Made by a program: the position numbers and the translations under genes. Positions 52,993-64,000 of a DNA stretch of 64,000 nt are shown piece after piece; position 1 is the first letter of the stretch; the number at the start of each line of letters is the position of its first letter. The notes below the pieces were generated by a model. The model was not told where the DNA came from and did not search any database. It saw only the letters and a list, made by a program, of their open reading frames with translations. This DNA is from Haloterrigena sp. KLK7 (GTDB taxonomy: Archaea; Halobacteriota; Halobacteria; Halobacteriales; Natrialbaceae): positions 124,001-188,000 of the forward strand of contig NZ_CP149788.1 in NCBI RefSeq assembly GCF_037914945.1. The letters run 5' to 3'.

Positions 52993-55206
52993 ATGGTTCA
53001 ACGTATCGTGGTACGAGATACCGAATCACAGGGAAGTGGCAACGCGAGCGCACACGAATCCGGTCTGACGTTCGATCGACGGACGATCCTCGGTCTGTTG
53101 GGTGTCGGCGGTCTCGCCGCAGCGTACGGAAGTGGGACGGCGCGAGCCGACGGCGGCCGATCCGTCACAGGAGGGGGTGAGTCAGGTCCGACACGCAAGT
53201 GGAACCAGGACATCGACGCGCAGGGACACGACCTCTCGAATCTGGGGTCACTCGAGGTCGATAACGTCTACACCGCGGCGCGGAACGCGGACGTGATCGT
53301 CTGGAAGGACGACGACGGCGTCTTCCACGCCGACGGAACCGATGGACACGTCGCGAGCGGCGAGGACGTGATCGACGTCACGCAGGCGGCGGTCGACAGC
53401 CTGACCGACGGTCGCGACTGGAAGGAGACGGTCGCGGTGGTCTCGCCGAGTACCGTTGGGCCGGTCGACGGAAGCGGCGACGTGCCGACCTACGAGGGCT
53501 CGAGCGACATCAGGGGGATCGAACTGCCGAGCTACACCGTGCTGGATATGCCCGCGACGATGCGCGTCGAAGACGAGGGCGATCAGGCGCTCGTCGTTCC
53601 GGTCACGGCCTACGACGCCGAACACATCGAGATTCCGAACTTCAGAGTGGTCGGGAACCCCCGGTTCGGGATGTTCCTCCGGAGCGTTCGGAACCTCCGA
53701 CTCGGGAACGTGAACGTCGAGATGACCGGCGACAGCCCCCGTGGCGGCATCGGCGTCCGCATCGACGGCTTCGCTCACGGTCGCGGCGAGGACACGGTTC
53801 GCTGTACGGATATCCAGGTCGACTCGGTCTACGTCGAGAACTCGGGCGGCCACGCATTCGAGACGTACGCGGTCGATCGCATCCAGGTCGGACAGGTAAT
53901 CGCGAACGGCGTCGAGTCGGGCTGTGGCGTCCTGCTCAACGAGACCACCGACGCGACGGTCGGCTCCGTCGTCGGGAGGGAGATCGATCCCGGCGGGGGC
54001 TACGCCGGCTTCCGCGTGGCCAACGGCACCCACGACGTCACCTGCGATCAGGTGGTCGTCCGCGGCGGCGCCCGCGGGATCTTCGGCGTCTCCGGGTCGC
54101 ACAACGTCACCATCGGCGAGGCGAACGTCTCGGAGATGGACGTCACCGGGATCTTCATCGAGGACAACCAGAACTTCACGGTCGAGGGCGGCGTCGTCAA
54201 GAACTGCGCCGCGGAGGCCGTGCGGATCCACTCGCGGTCGGACTACCAGCACGATCCCACGAACGGCGTGACGATCTCGAACCTCCGAACCTACGACGAT
54301 CGGCCGGAGGAAGACCGCGAACAGAGTTACGGCATCTACGTCTCCGGCGGACAGACCTCGAACGTGCGGATCATCGACTGTGACGTGCGCGGCGGCGGCA
54401 CCGAACGGAACATCCGCGTCGACGCCGACGACACGATCCTCCGGGGCAACCACGGCGGCGGGCTCGCGAAGGGGACCGTTACTCTCGAGTCCGGGGCCGA
54501 CCCCGCCGCGACCGTCGCGGGCGTCAGTCCGTTCGGCTACCAGCAGCCGTCGCTGCGGGCCGATCCCGTCGAGGCCGCGGGCGCGACGTTCGCGTACGAT
54601 CACTACTTCCTCTGGAACGCCGACACGGGAGAATGGGATCTCCACTTCGAGTGGAAGCGCGACCCCGGCCAGAACGTGGACGTCCAGTACGTCGTCGACA
54701 ATCCGCGGGCGAACCTCGGTACCCACGAGTCGATGGCCGGCGGGGGAGAGCTCACGGAACTCGAGGCGGGGACCTACCGACTCACCTCGGCGCTCAACGG
54801 CGACGAGATCGTGATGAGCGTCGACGGCGACCTCGCCGACGGCGCGAACGTCTACAACGACACCTGGGGCGAGGCGAACGGCCAGGTGTGGGACGTCACT
54901 GAACTCGAGGACGGCGTCTTCCGCATCAGCCCGGTCGACGCCGACGGGCTCGCGCTCGAGACGGCCGACGGCGGGACTGACACCGGCACGAACCTCGAAC
55001 TGGGCGCGTGGGAGGACGCCGACCACCAGAAGTTCGAGGCGAATCCGGTCGCACCCGACCGATACACGCTCGAGCCGACCCACGCGGACGATCTCGCGAT
55101 CGACGTCTGGGAGGTCGACCCCGAACCGGGCGCCGACCTGCGCCACTGGAACGTGACGAACGGCAGCAACCAGCTCTGGAAGTTCCAGGATCCCGAGGAC
55201 GGGTAG
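52993..55206 (+). CDS. Exported beta-helix protein with C-terminal ricin-type lectin domain
   Basis: This secreted 737-residue protein carries a Tat signal (DRRTILGLLGVGGLAAAYG, ending ARA). Residues about 80-500 form a parallel beta-helix homologous to the 47640 protein, with conserved GNPRFG, GIGVRID, GCGVLLN, GGGYAGFRVANG and GIFGVSGS. From about residue 590 a beta-trefoil ricin/CBM13-like domain follows, with repeated QxW-type ends (GQVWDVTEL, HQKFEANPV, NQLWKFQDP). It likely binds and modifies a plant polysaccharide. The TATA element (aataaatatt, about 52971-52980) lies so close to ATG 52993 that the GTG at 53008 may be the true leaderless start. The activity is unknown. Confidence 0.8.
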   Translation: MVQRIVVRDTESQGSGNASAHESGLTFDRRTILGLLGVGGLAAAYGSGTARADGGRSVTGGGESGPTRKWNQDIDAQGHDLSNLGSLEVDNVYTAARNADVIVWKDDDGVFHADGTDGHVASGEDVIDVTQAAVDSLTDGRDWKETVAVVSPSTVGPVDGSGDVPTYEGSSDIRGIELPSYTVLDMPATMRVEDEGDQALVVPVTAYDAEHIEIPNFRVVGNPRFGMFLRSVRNLRLGNVNVEMTGDSPRGGIGVRIDGFAHGRGEDTVRCTDIQVDSVYVENSGGHAFETYAVDRIQVGQVIANGVESGCGVLLNETTDATVGSVVGREIDPGGGYAGFRVANGTHDVTCDQVVVRGGARGIFGVSGSHNVTIGEANVSEMDVTGIFIEDNQNFTVEGGVVKNCAAEAVRIHSRSDYQHDPTNGVTISNLRTYDDRPEEDREQSYGIYVSGGQTSNVRIIDCDVRGGGTERNIRVDADDTILRGNHGGGLAKGTVTLESGADPAATVAGVSPFGYQQPSLRADPVEAAGATFAYDHYFLWNADTGEWDLHFEWKRDPGQNVDVQYVVDNPRANLGTHESMAGGGELTELEAGTYRLTSALNGDEIVMSVDGDLADGANVYNDTWGEANGQVWDVTELEDGVFRISPVDADGLALETADGGTDTGTNLELGAWEDADHQKFEANPVAPDRYTLEPTHADDLAIDVWEVDPEPGADLRHWNVTNGSNQLWKFQDPEDG

Positions 55207-55665
55207 CTCCGTTCTGTTCGCGCTCGAAACCGCTCGGGCGTTCGCGTCGATCACCGATCGACTGCGAGACAATGATATGTTGTAACAACCCAAATATTGA
55301 TATTCGTCCATCGAGTATATCGATTTGCGCACTGAAACGTGCGCGGTACACGGAATAGCCTCTGGCAAGCCTATTCTCGTACGTCTCCCGCCAGTGGGTG
55401 AACCCCCACTAACCCACTGGCAGGAGAACGTTCGCGACGGACGAGACGAACGTGACAAACGAATCGCTACAGCCGCGAGCAAACGGAATGCGCTCGAGAA
55501 TCGTAGCACAGATCCTCGAGCGCTTTGAGCCGTCTCACACTTCTGAGGACGACGCAGGTTCCGTGGGATGTGAAGCGTCCGTGACGACTCCGTAGTCGGA
55601 TCACAGATGTTCCCCGTTGCAAGGCTGTCCTGACGACCGTGTCGCGATCGCTCGCTCGCGCGGGA
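55207..55665. other. Intergenic region with a strong hairpin
   Basis: This 459-base region lies between convergent genes, with no credible protein gene. An AT-rich part (55270-55325) is followed by a 15-bp imperfect stem at 55384-55427. It could be a terminator, a small RNA or the scar of a mobile element. Confidence 0.5.
55384..55427. repeat. Long inverted repeat with alternative inner stem
   Basis: The arms are a perfect 10-bp pair (GCCAGTGGGT at 55390-55399, ACCCACTGGC at 55412-55421). After a single mismatch they extend by TCTCC/GGAGA. The left arm's GTGGG can also pair with CCCAC in the loop (55405-55409), so two hairpins compete. This is unusual for a plain terminator in this genome. 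Confidence 0.6.
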
Positions 55666-56844
55666 CTACTCCGCTACGCCCTCGAATGCCGGGAGTTCGT
55701 CGCGGTCGTCGGGAATCTCGACGAGGTAGACGTCGCTGCCGGTGCCGCCCCGGCTGCTGTCGAAGACGACGCGGTTCCCGTCGGGGCTCAGCCTCGAGTG
55801 GGGGTGAACGTCGTCGTCGCCGCTCCAGCCGTGTGCGGCCAGCTTGCGTGGAGTCCGGTACTCGTCGGCGTCGTCGTCCCACTCCCAGAGAAGATCGAAG
55901 GGAGCGCTGCGGTACGTACCGTCTCCGACGACCAGTTTGCGGGTATTGCCGTGGAAATGCGTGTAGATGTCCGGCGCCGGCCACTCGCGGCAGTCCGCGC
56001 CGTCGTACCGAACGTGACCGAAGAACGCCTCGGGGTCGTCGCGGCCGCCCCGCCAGCCGTGGTAGCCGATCGTCTCGCCGTCGGCGAGCCAGTACTCGTG
56101 GCCGACGGCCTCGTCATCGTCGGTCGGCCGGACGAGCCACGTCTCGTCCGTCTCGAGGTTCAGCGCCCGGATTCGGTCGACGTCCTCCCACGTGCCCTCT
56201 TCGCAGTACGTGACGAGTTCGGGCCGGGTCGGCGACGCGTTGACGTGGTTGAGCCACCGGTCCTCCTCGACGTGAACGGTCGGCTCGCCGCCGGAGAGCG
56301 GGACCGAGATCACCCTCGAGTGCGGGCCGGCGCGCATTCGGTCGGCGATCCACTGTTCGCGATCGTTCGACCGCCCTTCGAGGTCGAGTTCCTCCGAGAG
56401 CGCGACGACGGCTCGCGCTCCGTCGGCCGTTCCCGCAGCGATGCTTCCGGTATAGCCGTCGGGGAGCTCGTACAGCGGTGTCACCGCGAGCGACTCGAGG
56501 TCGAGCGCGACGAGCCGATCGGCACACCAGCACAGCGCCGTCGGTTCGGTCGCGACGCGGGTGACGCCACTGATCTCGGCCGGGAGATCGGTCAACTGTG
56601 TGATCTCGCCGGATTCGAGAGCAATCGAGTAGAGCTGCTGCGTTCCGTCTCGATCCGAGCGAACGAGCAGCCGGCGGCCGTCGTCGTACCACCCCGGTTC
56701 GGTGAAGTACAGGTGTCGGCTGTCGGCGTCCGGATCGCTCGTCAACCGCGTAACCTGCGCGCCGGTCTCCGGATCCGCGTATCGGTCGCGCTCCGCGGGT
56801 AGCGTTCGACCGGCGTTCGGCCCCTGTCGTAATTCGTCTGCCAT
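55666..56844 (-). CDS. ogl: Oligogalacturonate lyase, PL22
   Basis: This enzyme cleaves short, often unsaturated, oligogalacturonates to monomers in the cytoplasm, by Mn-dependent beta-elimination. The 392 residues match the length of bacterial Ogl (388). Recognisable stretches are DPETGAQVTRLTSD near the start, GHEYWLADGETIGYHG, YTHFHGN followed by LVVGDG, and HPHSRLSPDG, which contain the histidines of the metal site in the seven-bladed propeller. There is no signal peptide. It shows that galacturonic acid oligomers are used, and it lies on the same strand as the DUF2264 gene, 64 bases downstream of it. Confidence 0.88.
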   Translation of the reverse strand: MADELRQGPNAGRTLPAERDRYADPETGAQVTRLTSDPDADSRHLYFTEPGWYDDGRRLLVRSDRDGTQQLYSIALESGEITQLTDLPAEISGVTRVATEPTALCWCADRLVALDLESLAVTPLYELPDGYTGSIAAGTADGARAVVALSEELDLEGRSNDREQWIADRMRAGPHSRVISVPLSGGEPTVHVEEDRWLNHVNASPTRPELVTYCEEGTWEDVDRIRALNLETDETWLVRPTDDDEAVGHEYWLADGETIGYHGWRGGRDDPEAFFGHVRYDGADCREWPAPDIYTHFHGNTRKLVVGDGTYRSAPFDLLWEWDDDADEYRTPRKLAAHGWSGDDDVHPHSRLSPDGNRVVFDSSRGGTGSDVYLVEIPDDRDELPAFEGVAE

Positions 56845-56908
56845 CTGGCTCGGGGAACGTGGTCGAAACGCAAAAAGCTACTCGACGGAGCGGTCGACTC
56901 GAGTCCGA

Positions 56909-58771
56909 CTACTCCGTCCCGTCGGCCCCCGAAATCTCGCCCGCCGTACACTCGAGGAGTCGGTCGCCGTCGGCCGTCTCGATCGCGACGCGGTCGTCGC
57001 CGTCGGCCGTCACGAGTTCCGGCGTCCGATCGAAATCGACCGGCCCCTCGGCCGTCGCTCGGACGGCAGTGGCCAGCCAGTGTTCACCGGCGTCGTACTG
57101 CTTTCGGAGCGTCGGGACGACCGTACGCGGGTGCATGAGGTTCGTGTTCGGTTCCTCCGGGACGATCTCCGGTCGGCGGTCGCCGCGCAGGTCGGTGACG
57201 AGGCTCGTCCCGTTCGGATACGCGGCGCGGGCGGTCGCTCCCTCGGTCTCGTTGGTAAACTGCGTCGGGTCGTCGTCGCCCGTCCGATCGAGCGCGAACC
57301 CGCCCTCCTCGCTGTGAAGCGGTCGCGACGTCTCGAGGCGGTGGACCCGGACGTGCCAGGGGAGCGCCGGCGCCAGCCAGGTTTCGACGCGGACGTCGTC
57401 CCACGGGGTCCACAGCGATTTGAGGGTCGTCCCGTCGACGTCGGTCGCGGCGACCGACTCGGGGGCGGGGGTTTTGTACAGGTCTCCGTCCGGGCTGAGC
57501 GCGAGCGAGCTGTCGTGTCCCGCCTCCCCGAGGCCCACGTTCTGCCCGGCCATGGAGAACCCGAAGGTCGCGGAGTAGGCGAACTTCCCGTACTTCTCCG
57601 GCCCGTAGATGCTGTCCTGGGCGAGCGAGAGCGCGAACAGGTGGTCGTCGTCCCGACAGATGACCTTCCGGGGCTCGGACTGGACGACCGTCTCGGGTCG
57701 GTCGGGGAGCGGTTCCTCGTCGGCCTGCCAGAACGGGTGCGTCGGCTCGAGCGCGAGCGGCAGGAACGCCTTCGTCGCCCAGTACGGCGAGTTCGGCGAG
57801 TTGTACACCTCCGACGTTTTGAGCGTCGGATACCGGTAGCCGACCGACAGCAGGCCGCCGTCCGTGAAGATCGGCTGGTTCAGCCACCAGCGGATATTCC
57901 GCGCCCAGAGCCCTCTGAGGACGCCCCACGGGAGCGGGTTCAGATCGGCAAAGGCGAGCGCGCCCCAGAACCCGGCCTGCGCGAAGCGGTAGGTGAGGCT
58001 CCGTCCGTAGGGGAGCGCGCGTCCCTCGTCGTCGAACCAGTGGACGTGCTCGGTCGCGAACTCGGCGGCCCGCTCGCGAAACCGGCTGGCCCGCTCCGGG
58101 TCCTCGTCGCCGCAGACGGCGGCGTAGACGAGCCCGTAGAAGTGCATCGCCCACGGCAGGTAGTAGTCGACCGGACTCCCGTCCCCCTTCGGACCGTCGG
58201 TGTACCAGCCCCCGCCCTGATAGAACGACTCGAGTCGATCGAGCGACGCCTGTGTCTGCTCCCAGTCGTGGTCCGCCCCGACCGACCGGAGCCCCATGTT
58301 GACCATGACCCGGAAGAACAGCCAGTTGCAGTCGTGGAGTTCGGCGTCGTTGATCTGGTTCAGCCAGCGGACGAGTCGCTCCCGCTCCGGTTCGGAGAGC
58401 GGGTCCCAGATTCGTTCGGGCGTCAGCGCGAGTCCGAGCCCGATCGCGGCCATCTCGACGTGTTTCTGGGCGTAGTCGTCCGCCTCGCCCCAGTACTCGT
58501 CGTGGCTCGGGTCCGTGCCGTTGACGAGACCGCGTCGAACGAGGTCCCACTGCTCGGACGTCCCGTGGACGCTCAGCGGAACGAGCCCCCACAGCGGTCG
58601 TGCGAACCCCTCGAGTTCGGCGGCGACGGCGGGAAAGTGAGCGCCGGTCGCCATCGGTCGCACCCGCGCGCCGCCGGGACTGGCATGATCGTACAACGGG
58701 TCGACGAGCTGTTCGACCGCCTGTTCGAAGTCGGTTCGCGTCCGAAGCGGGTTCCCCGCGACCGGATTCAT
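56909..58771 (-). CDS. DUF2264 family protein (possible GH154-type glycosidase)
   Basis: This 620-residue protein matches the DUF2264 family: an N-terminal alpha/alpha barrel (PLWGLVPLSVHG, HDEYWGEADDYAQKHVEMAAIGLGL around the first helices, LHDCNWLFFRVMVNMGLRSVG, WYTDGPKGDGSPVDYYLPWAMHFYGL), and a C-terminal beta-sandwich. Some members of this family have been reported as beta-glucuronidases (GH154) acting on plant cell wall polysaccharides; that link is from memory and moderate. There is no signal peptide, so the substrate would be an imported oligosaccharide. It is first in a likely two-gene unit with oligogalacturonate lyase and divergent from the GH2 gene at 58896. Confidence 0.78.
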   Translation of the reverse strand: MNPVAGNPLRTRTDFEQAVEQLVDPLYDHASPGGARVRPMATGAHFPAVAAELEGFARPLWGLVPLSVHGTSEQWDLVRRGLVNGTDPSHDEYWGEADDYAQKHVEMAAIGLGLALTPERIWDPLSEPERERLVRWLNQINDAELHDCNWLFFRVMVNMGLRSVGADHDWEQTQASLDRLESFYQGGGWYTDGPKGDGSPVDYYLPWAMHFYGLVYAAVCGDEDPERASRFRERAAEFATEHVHWFDDEGRALPYGRSLTYRFAQAGFWGALAFADLNPLPWGVLRGLWARNIRWWLNQPIFTDGGLLSVGYRYPTLKTSEVYNSPNSPYWATKAFLPLALEPTHPFWQADEEPLPDRPETVVQSEPRKVICRDDDHLFALSLAQDSIYGPEKYGKFAYSATFGFSMAGQNVGLGEAGHDSSLALSPDGDLYKTPAPESVAATDVDGTTLKSLWTPWDDVRVETWLAPALPWHVRVHRLETSRPLHSEEGGFALDRTGDDDPTQFTNETEGATARAAYPNGTSLVTDLRGDRRPEIVPEEPNTNLMHPRTVVPTLRKQYDAGEHWLATAVRATAEGPVDFDRTPELVTADGDDRVAIETADGDRLLECTAGEISGADGTE

Positions 58772-58874
58772 ACTCGGTGAATGCGGTACGAGTGAGAAAA
58801 CGTTTGCCCAATCGAGACCCGCCGTCCGCGCTCTCGATCGGCCTCGATCGCCCGCGTCCGAGGATTAATAATAA

Positions 58875-62084
<3,210 letters not shown>

Positions 62085-62246
62085 GAGCTGCACGCCGTTC
62101 GGTTCAGTGCCGACCGGTTTCGATATGGCGAACGGCGCATAGATTCGAGCTACCTGAGGGAACGGTGGTTTTATGCCTCGATGCGACACACTGTGCGTCA
62201 ACATGCCACGTACTACGGATACACTGGCAGCAGCGACGTGGTTACG

Positions 62247-64000
62247 ATGATAACCGACAGCCCCTCAGACGGCGACGTCCCGATCGTGTCCGAGGACGCG
62301 ATCGCCGATATCTACGTCGACGGGAACGATCACGAGGTCGCGACCGTCGCGGCGACCGACCTCGGCGACGATATCGAACGCGTCACCGGACGCCGGCCCG
62401 CGGTTACCGGGTCGCTCGCCGACCTCTCAGAGACCGCCGTGATCGTCGGCACGATCGGTCGCTCCGAGGGCGTCGATCGATGCCTGGAGTCGAGCGACGT
62501 CGACGTCGCGACGCTGACGGACCAGCGGGAGAGTTTCGTCATCGGAACGGTCGACGAACCGCTCCCGGGCCTCGAGTCGTGCGTGCTGATCGCTGGGAGC
62601 GATCGCCGCGGGACGGCCTACGGGGCGTACGAGCTGTCGAAGCGAATCGGCGTCTCGCCGTGGTACTGGTGGGCCGACGTCCCGACGCCCGACCGGGACG
62701 CTCTCTACATGACCGAGGGCGTAGAGCGGGAGGGTCCGCCATCGGTTCGGTACCGCGGCGTGTTCGTCAACGACGAGGACTTCGGATTCCGCGAGTGGGC
62801 ACAGGAGACGCACGATCCGGCGACGGCGGACGGAATCGGGCCGAAGACCTACGAGCGACTGTTCGAACTGCTCTTGCGGCTCAGGGGGAACACGATCTGG
62901 CCGGCGATGCACGACGGGACGAAGGCGTTCTACCGGTGCGACGGCAATCGCGAGGCCGCCGAGCGGTACGCCATCGTCGTCGGCACCTCCCACTGCGAGC
63001 CGATGCATCGGAACAACGTCGACGAGTGGGACTCGGAAGAAGACGGCGAGTGGAACTACGCGACCAACGCGGAGCGGATCCGCGAGTACTGGACTGACCG
63101 CGTCGACGAGGTCGCCGGCCACGAGAACCTGTTCACGGTCGGCATGCGCGGGATCCACGACTCGGGGATGCCCGGCGGCGACACGCTCACGGAACGCGTC
63201 GACCTGCTCCAGCGGGTGATCGACGATCAGCGCGAGATTCTCGAGGAACACCTCAAGCCGCCGGTCGAGACCGTCCCGCAGATTTTCTGTCCGTACAAGG
63301 AGACGCTCGACCTCTACCGGAACGGCCTCGAGGTGCCCGAGGACGTCTGCGTCGTCTGGCCCGACGACAACTTCGGCTACCTCCGGCGGCTGCCGACCGG
63401 CGAGGAGCGAGCGCGAGCCGGTGGCCACGGCGTCTACTACCACCTCTCGTACTGGGGGCGTCCGCACGACCACCAGTGGCTGTGTTCGATCCCGCCGGCA
63501 CTGATTCGCGAGGAACTGCACCGAGCCTATCGACACGGTGTCGACACGCTGTGGATGGCCAACGTCGGCGACCTCAAGCCGGCGGAAAAGGAGACGGAGT
63601 ACTTCTTCGAGCTGGCCTGGGACGTTGAGGGCGTCGCGGAGCGGTCGACGAGCGACTGGCTCACTGAGTGGGCCGCCCGCGAGTTCGGTCCCGCCCACGC
63701 GGACGACATCGCCGACGTGCTCGCGGCGTACTACCGACTCGCGCTCGCCCGCAAGCCGGAGCACGTGGGCTGGAACGCGGTGTACCCGAACACTGAGAAG
63801 AACGAACCGACGTTCAGCGCGGTCCACCACGGCGACGAGGCCCGGCGACGGCTCGAGGCCTACGAGCGAATCGACGAGACGGCCAGAGAGATCGGCGAGG
63901 CGCTACCCGAGGAGTCGCGAACGGCGTACTTCCACCTCGTCGAGTACCCGATCCGGTGTGCGCGGGCGATGAACGAGGGGGCCCTCGAGGCGATGCGGAG
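62247..64000 (+). CDS. GH115 alpha-glucuronidase, 3' end outside the window
   Basis: This GH115 enzyme removes alpha-linked (4-O-methyl-)glucuronic acid from xylan or other plant glycans. 584 codons are visible and the frame is still open at the right edge; the family usually has 800 or more residues. Clear family blocks are the N-terminal domain with VIVGTIGRS, YGAYELSKRIGVSPWYWWADV, YRGVFVNDEDFG, LLRLRGNTIWPAMHDGTKAF, GTSHCEPMHRNN and VGMRGIHDSGMPG. Then come WPDDNFGYLRRLP and HLSYWGRPHDHQWL. ATG 62247 is chosen; an in-frame GTG at 62193 is a longer alternative. No signal peptide is seen. Glucuronic acid also occurs on rhamnogalacturonan side chains, so it fits the locus. Confidence 0.9.
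   Translation, partial: MITDSPSDGDVPIVSEDAIADIYVDGNDHEVATVAATDLGDDIERVTGRRPAVTGSLADLSETAVIVGTIGRSEGVDRCLESSDVDVATLTDQRESFVIGTVDEPLPGLESCVLIAGSDRRGTAYGAYELSKRIGVSPWYWWADVPTPDRDALYMTEGVEREGPPSVRYRGVFVNDEDFGFREWAQETHDPATADGIGPKTYERLFELLLRLRGNTIWPAMHDGTKAFYRCDGNREAAERYAIVVGTSHCEPMHRNNVDEWDSEEDGEWNYATNAERIREYWTDRVDEVAGHENLFTVGMRGIHDSGMPGGDTLTERVDLLQRVIDDQREILEEHLKPPVETVPQIFCPYKETLDLYRNGLEVPEDVCVVWPDDNFGYLRRLPTGEERARAGGHGVYYHLSYWGRPHDHQWLCSIPPALIREELHRAYRHGVDTLWMANVGDLKPAEKETEYFFELAWDVEGVAERSTSDWLTEWAAREFGPAHADDIADVLAAYYRLALARKPEHVGWNAVYPNTEKNEPTFSAVHHGDEARRRLEAYERIDETAREIGEALPEESRTAYFHLVEYPIRCARAMNEGALEAMR

Noticed and set aside
53248-55509. A 753-codon minus-strand frame opposite the beta-helix/lectin gene
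   Set aside because: There is no recognisable domain and its codon pattern mirrors the real plus-strand gene, which has a Tat signal and clear repeats.

Overview
The window looks like part of a haloarchaeal chromosome or megaplasmid, possibly Natrialbales-like (for example Haloterrigena/Natrinema). The reasons are the high G+C, very acidic predicted proteins, Tat-type (twin-arginine) signals on secreted proteins, archaeal TATA-box promoters close to start codons, and a possible F420-type enzyme. The species assignment is an inference. Nearly all genes fit one theme: breaking down rhamnogalacturonan/pectin and oxidising the released L-rhamnose and galactose.

Positions 1-9574: the end of an RbsC-type sugar permease, an exported GH78 alpha-L-rhamnosidase, a GntP permease and an intact zinc dehydrogenase. 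Among them lie decayed copies of three rhamnose-pathway genes: an amidohydrolase/lactonase with three nonsense codons, a lut gene with two internal deletions, and a 12-codon stub resembling the start of rhamnonate dehydratase. I read this as a dying second copy of the pathway.

Positions 9575-13916: a heparinase II/III-like protein, a TIM-barrel isomerase/epimerase, a D-2-hydroxyacid dehydrogenase, then a non-coding stretch with two copies of a palindromic site.

Positions 13917-25504: the main L-rhamnose module. It holds a rhamnose mutarotase, an LLM-class oxidoreductase, rhamnonate dehydratase, a zinc dehydrogenase, GH97, a COG3618-type lactonase, an FAH-family diketo-acid hydrolase, a LutB-LutA fusion, LutC and an IclR regulator. 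This matches the oxidative diketo-hydrolase route (L-rhamnose to pyruvate plus L-lactate), followed by lactate oxidation.

Positions 25708-34277: a complete Opp/Dpp-type ABC transporter with two tandem near-identical binding proteins, probably importing oligosaccharides.

Positions 34544-64000: the polysaccharide-attack region. It holds three tandem PL11 rhamnogalacturonan lyases, GH42, a universal stress protein, galactonate dehydratase, GH4, two related beta-helix proteins (one with a ricin-type lectin domain), an SGNH esterase, a second non-exported GH78, PL22 oligogalacturonate lyase, a DUF2264 protein, a GH2 beta-galactosidase and the start of a GH115 alpha-glucuronidase.

The most notable non-coding signal is a 17-bp palindrome, GTCCGG-N5-CCGGAC. 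It occurs six times (four perfect, two with one mismatch), all in intergenic DNA: in front of the IclR gene, upstream of the GH4 gene, and in the 13.5-13.9 kb gap. It is a strong candidate operator. No tRNA, rRNA, CRISPR array or intact transposase was seen.
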